From: Brachypodius melanocephalos | Taxonomy: Eukaryota; Chordata; Aves; Passeriformes; Pycnonotidae | DNA: 64,000 nucleotides | Reading direction: 5' to 3' | NCBI GenBank assembly: GCA_013398615.1 | Contig: VZSR01002364.1 | Coordinates: 1,967,772 to 2,031,771, forward strand | In this document: positions 61,759 to 64,000 of the stretch, piece by piece | How positions within the stretch are numbered: position 1 is the first letter of the stretch | Layout of the letters: every line of letters starts with the position of its first letter | The notes under the pieces: generated by a model | What the model was told of the DNA's origin: nothing | The model's database searches: none | What the model saw: the letters and a program-made list of their open reading frames with translations, nothing else | Position numbers and translations under genes: made by a program

Positions 61759-64000
61759 GATGGGAAGAGCTGGGAGGATACAAAATCCTCCCAAGGCCAA
61801 AATCCCTTCCATCCACACACTATTGCACCAGACATATCAAGCATCTTTAAAGAGATCAAGGAGAACACGAGTCTACTCAGTCAACAATTTCTTAGATTGG
61901 AGAGCTTTCAGATGTCCAAAAGCTGCTGCATTTTGTCTGTGCTAGGAAGGAAATGCCAGAGGAGAAAGGCTGTGGTGCAAGACATACATCACTCCCAGAG
62001 TGATGCACTCACAGCTGAGGAGATTCCAGATGTGTGCACCCAACATTTCCCCCAAACAGCTAATCTAGCCTCAGGGGGTCCTGGAGCAATGCAGGGAGCT
62101 GGATTAGCTCCTTCACACAACTGTAAAACTTCACGGCCCAGAAAATGCTGAATGACAGAGAAGTAGATTTCAATTCCGTAAATGTCCCTGTAACAAGAAT
62201 CATCCAGGGATCTGGAGGATTTGTTTCTTCACAGCCATCCTAGAGTGACAAGGGAAACCAAGGGCACCCTTTCATGTTTCAGATGCCAAGTATGGCCCAG
62301 ATTCCTTCACAAGCAGCCGCCAGGCCAAACTTCAGTGGGTTCAGCCTTCAAATTCAGGGAGGCAAACTAGGAATTCAGTAAACATATCAGGTGGAAGAGA
62401 TACAAAAAGCAAATGATGCAACCCATCACAGTGTTGCTTTTGGTGGGGTTGCATTTTTGTGCTAAACCATAACTCTTAGAACTCCCATACATAGTTCACC
62501 AACAATTTTTGCCCTTTTGTACAATAGTTTCTTAATTTGTCTCATGTAAAACTCATATAGTATTGGTATTGCAATACTAACTTCAGCTGGGAGTTCAGGG
62601 AGATGTAAACTGAGGTCAAGAAGGGAGAAAGCTCTGCCTGTCAATTATATCTAACAGCCTGTTTCTTGGCTTTCTGAAAACTGTTATGTACATATACATA
62701 TAATAGTATAACATGTATATATGTATCTCTTACAGGTCCTACAGGCATTTCCATTACCTATAATCTACTGCAAATATCATGATGGCTGTTAGACTCTGTT
62801 AAACTCATAAATTTTGTGGAAGGCTTTGGTTCTCAACTATCCCTAGCTGCATGATACAGATGTTTTTTCTGACTAAAAGCAACTCTGATCATTCATGCTC
62901 ACAAATTTTCCCCTTACCATTGAGTTGTGTGTTTCTCTCATTAATATTTAAATATGCTTTGCCACAAGCATGCAGAGCAAACAAAAAAAAAACTTTAACC
63001 ATTTAAATAAAGCCTCATAAAAATAACTTCAGTTATTTTGTAATAGGAAAACACTAACACTGATAGTCCCTCTCCCTTTCTCACACACACAGAGCATGTC
63101 TCTTAAAGCAATACCACAGGAAAATAAAATCTTAAAAGTCTATCAAGGACAAAAAGAATCAGAAAATTTTCATAATCAGAAAATTATTTTTAGGTGTTTA
63201 AAGAATTCTAGACATAGCCTTCCCTGTAAAATTTTTAAATTCAAGCACTGATGTTACAAAGGTAAGATTTTTTCATAATGTCTTGCTGTAAGAATTCTGC
63301 AAAGGATTCCTCAAAGCCATAAATACTTTGCAAATTGAAAAGCAGCATCAGAAATAAACAGTAAACTGTTCCATTTATGGACTAGAGAGAAATAAAACAT
63401 CATAGCAATAATAGAAATAAAACCTGAAGCTACATTAAATGCACCTGGTGCTTATAAATGGAGTTTCTGCCTTCAAGAACTCCAGCATGAACAGTAGGTG
63501 TAAGCACATAGAATAAATATATCCTCAAATACAGTGTGTGAGTTATTCACAGCCTAAATTCTCTTACTTATTTAAAATTAACTCTAGGGAATGCCATTGA
63601 AATGTATAAAAGGCTGACCACAGACAGCAAAAACCAGGCCTACTACATAACAATAAGAAATGGATAAGATCACTGGAGAATAACGTGGTTGTCAAGCAAA
63701 CCAAAGCAACAGTGTAAGTTCAAACATAAATTTCCTTGAATCTAATAGTGTATATGGGACATTCAAACCAACAAAGACTGCATCTGACTGACACACTTTC
63801 TCTCAGACAGAGTCCAGTTGGTTGTGGGTTTCTGTTTGTAATAAAAATTCTATTCTTCAGCTTTGCATTTGAATATGGGCATTCATCTAATTTTGTTGCC
63901 ATTTGCCCATTTTTTTAAAAATTCATAATTAAAAAATCCCACCAACTTGCAATCTCAAAAGAGCTCAGCATTTTTCTTCTTTGCCTTTAAAATATAGTAA
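61759..64000. other. Unique DNA, no named gene
   Basis: A GC-richer block at 61.75-62.35 kb carries two overlapping plus-strand open frames, one of which is described as a finding. The remainder is AT-rich with no recognisable repeat or gene. Confidence 0.5.

Overview
The window reads as nuclear DNA from a bird, most likely a songbird. The main evidence is the repeat content. There are several CR1 LINE copies, most 5'-truncated, with the bird-type 3' end built from repeated ATTCTGTG/ATTCTATG-like units. There are also two ERVL-class LTRs whose ends (TGTCCTGG... and TGTACTGG..., both followed by a GTTAATTT core) match LTR families I know from songbird and other avian genomes. The DNA is AT-rich and CpG-poor. 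Two blocks of exactly 100 Ns (19383-19482 and 42588-42687) are conventional scaffold gaps of unknown true size.

I find no protein-coding gene that I can name and no tRNA, rRNA or snRNA gene. The open frames are short (142 codons at most outside repeats) and at about the number expected by chance in AT-rich DNA. Many begin at non-ATG codons or lie antisense to CR1. The window is therefore best described as a gene desert or the inside of a very large intron.

Layout: a CR1 tail at the left edge (1-497, minus); unique DNA with an ATT/ATC microsatellite at 7.0 kb; CR1 at 13.3-13.7 kb (minus); a 5' LTR with leader, gap and a short open stretch at 18.9-19.65 kb (plus); a short CR1 3' end at 21.6-21.7 kb (plus); a long unique stretch to 30.3 kb holding a perfect 17-bp hairpin; a polypyrimidine tract and CR1 at 30.3-30.7 kb; a longer CR1 with reverse-transcriptase remnants at 31.2-32.3 kb (minus); CR1 at 37.3-37.9 kb (minus) next to a T19 run; a 1.1-kb CR1 with the reverse-transcriptase catalytic box at 44.2-45.4 kb (plus); an almost complete ERVL LTR at 48.1-48.6 kb (minus); CR1 at 49.1-49.5 kb (minus); a (GGGAAA)n repeat with nine GGG runs at 49.9 kb; then 14 kb of mostly unique DNA with a CpG-retaining patch at 58.5-58.9 kb and an AAT microsatellite at 61.7 kb.

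Part 2 concentrates on the non-repeat DNA: exon-like intervals bounded by good splice sites, the CpG-retaining patches, the hairpins and palindromes, and internal rearrangements in the CR1 and ERV copies. None amounts to a demonstrated new system. The exon candidates are hypotheses that comparative or RNA data could settle quickly.
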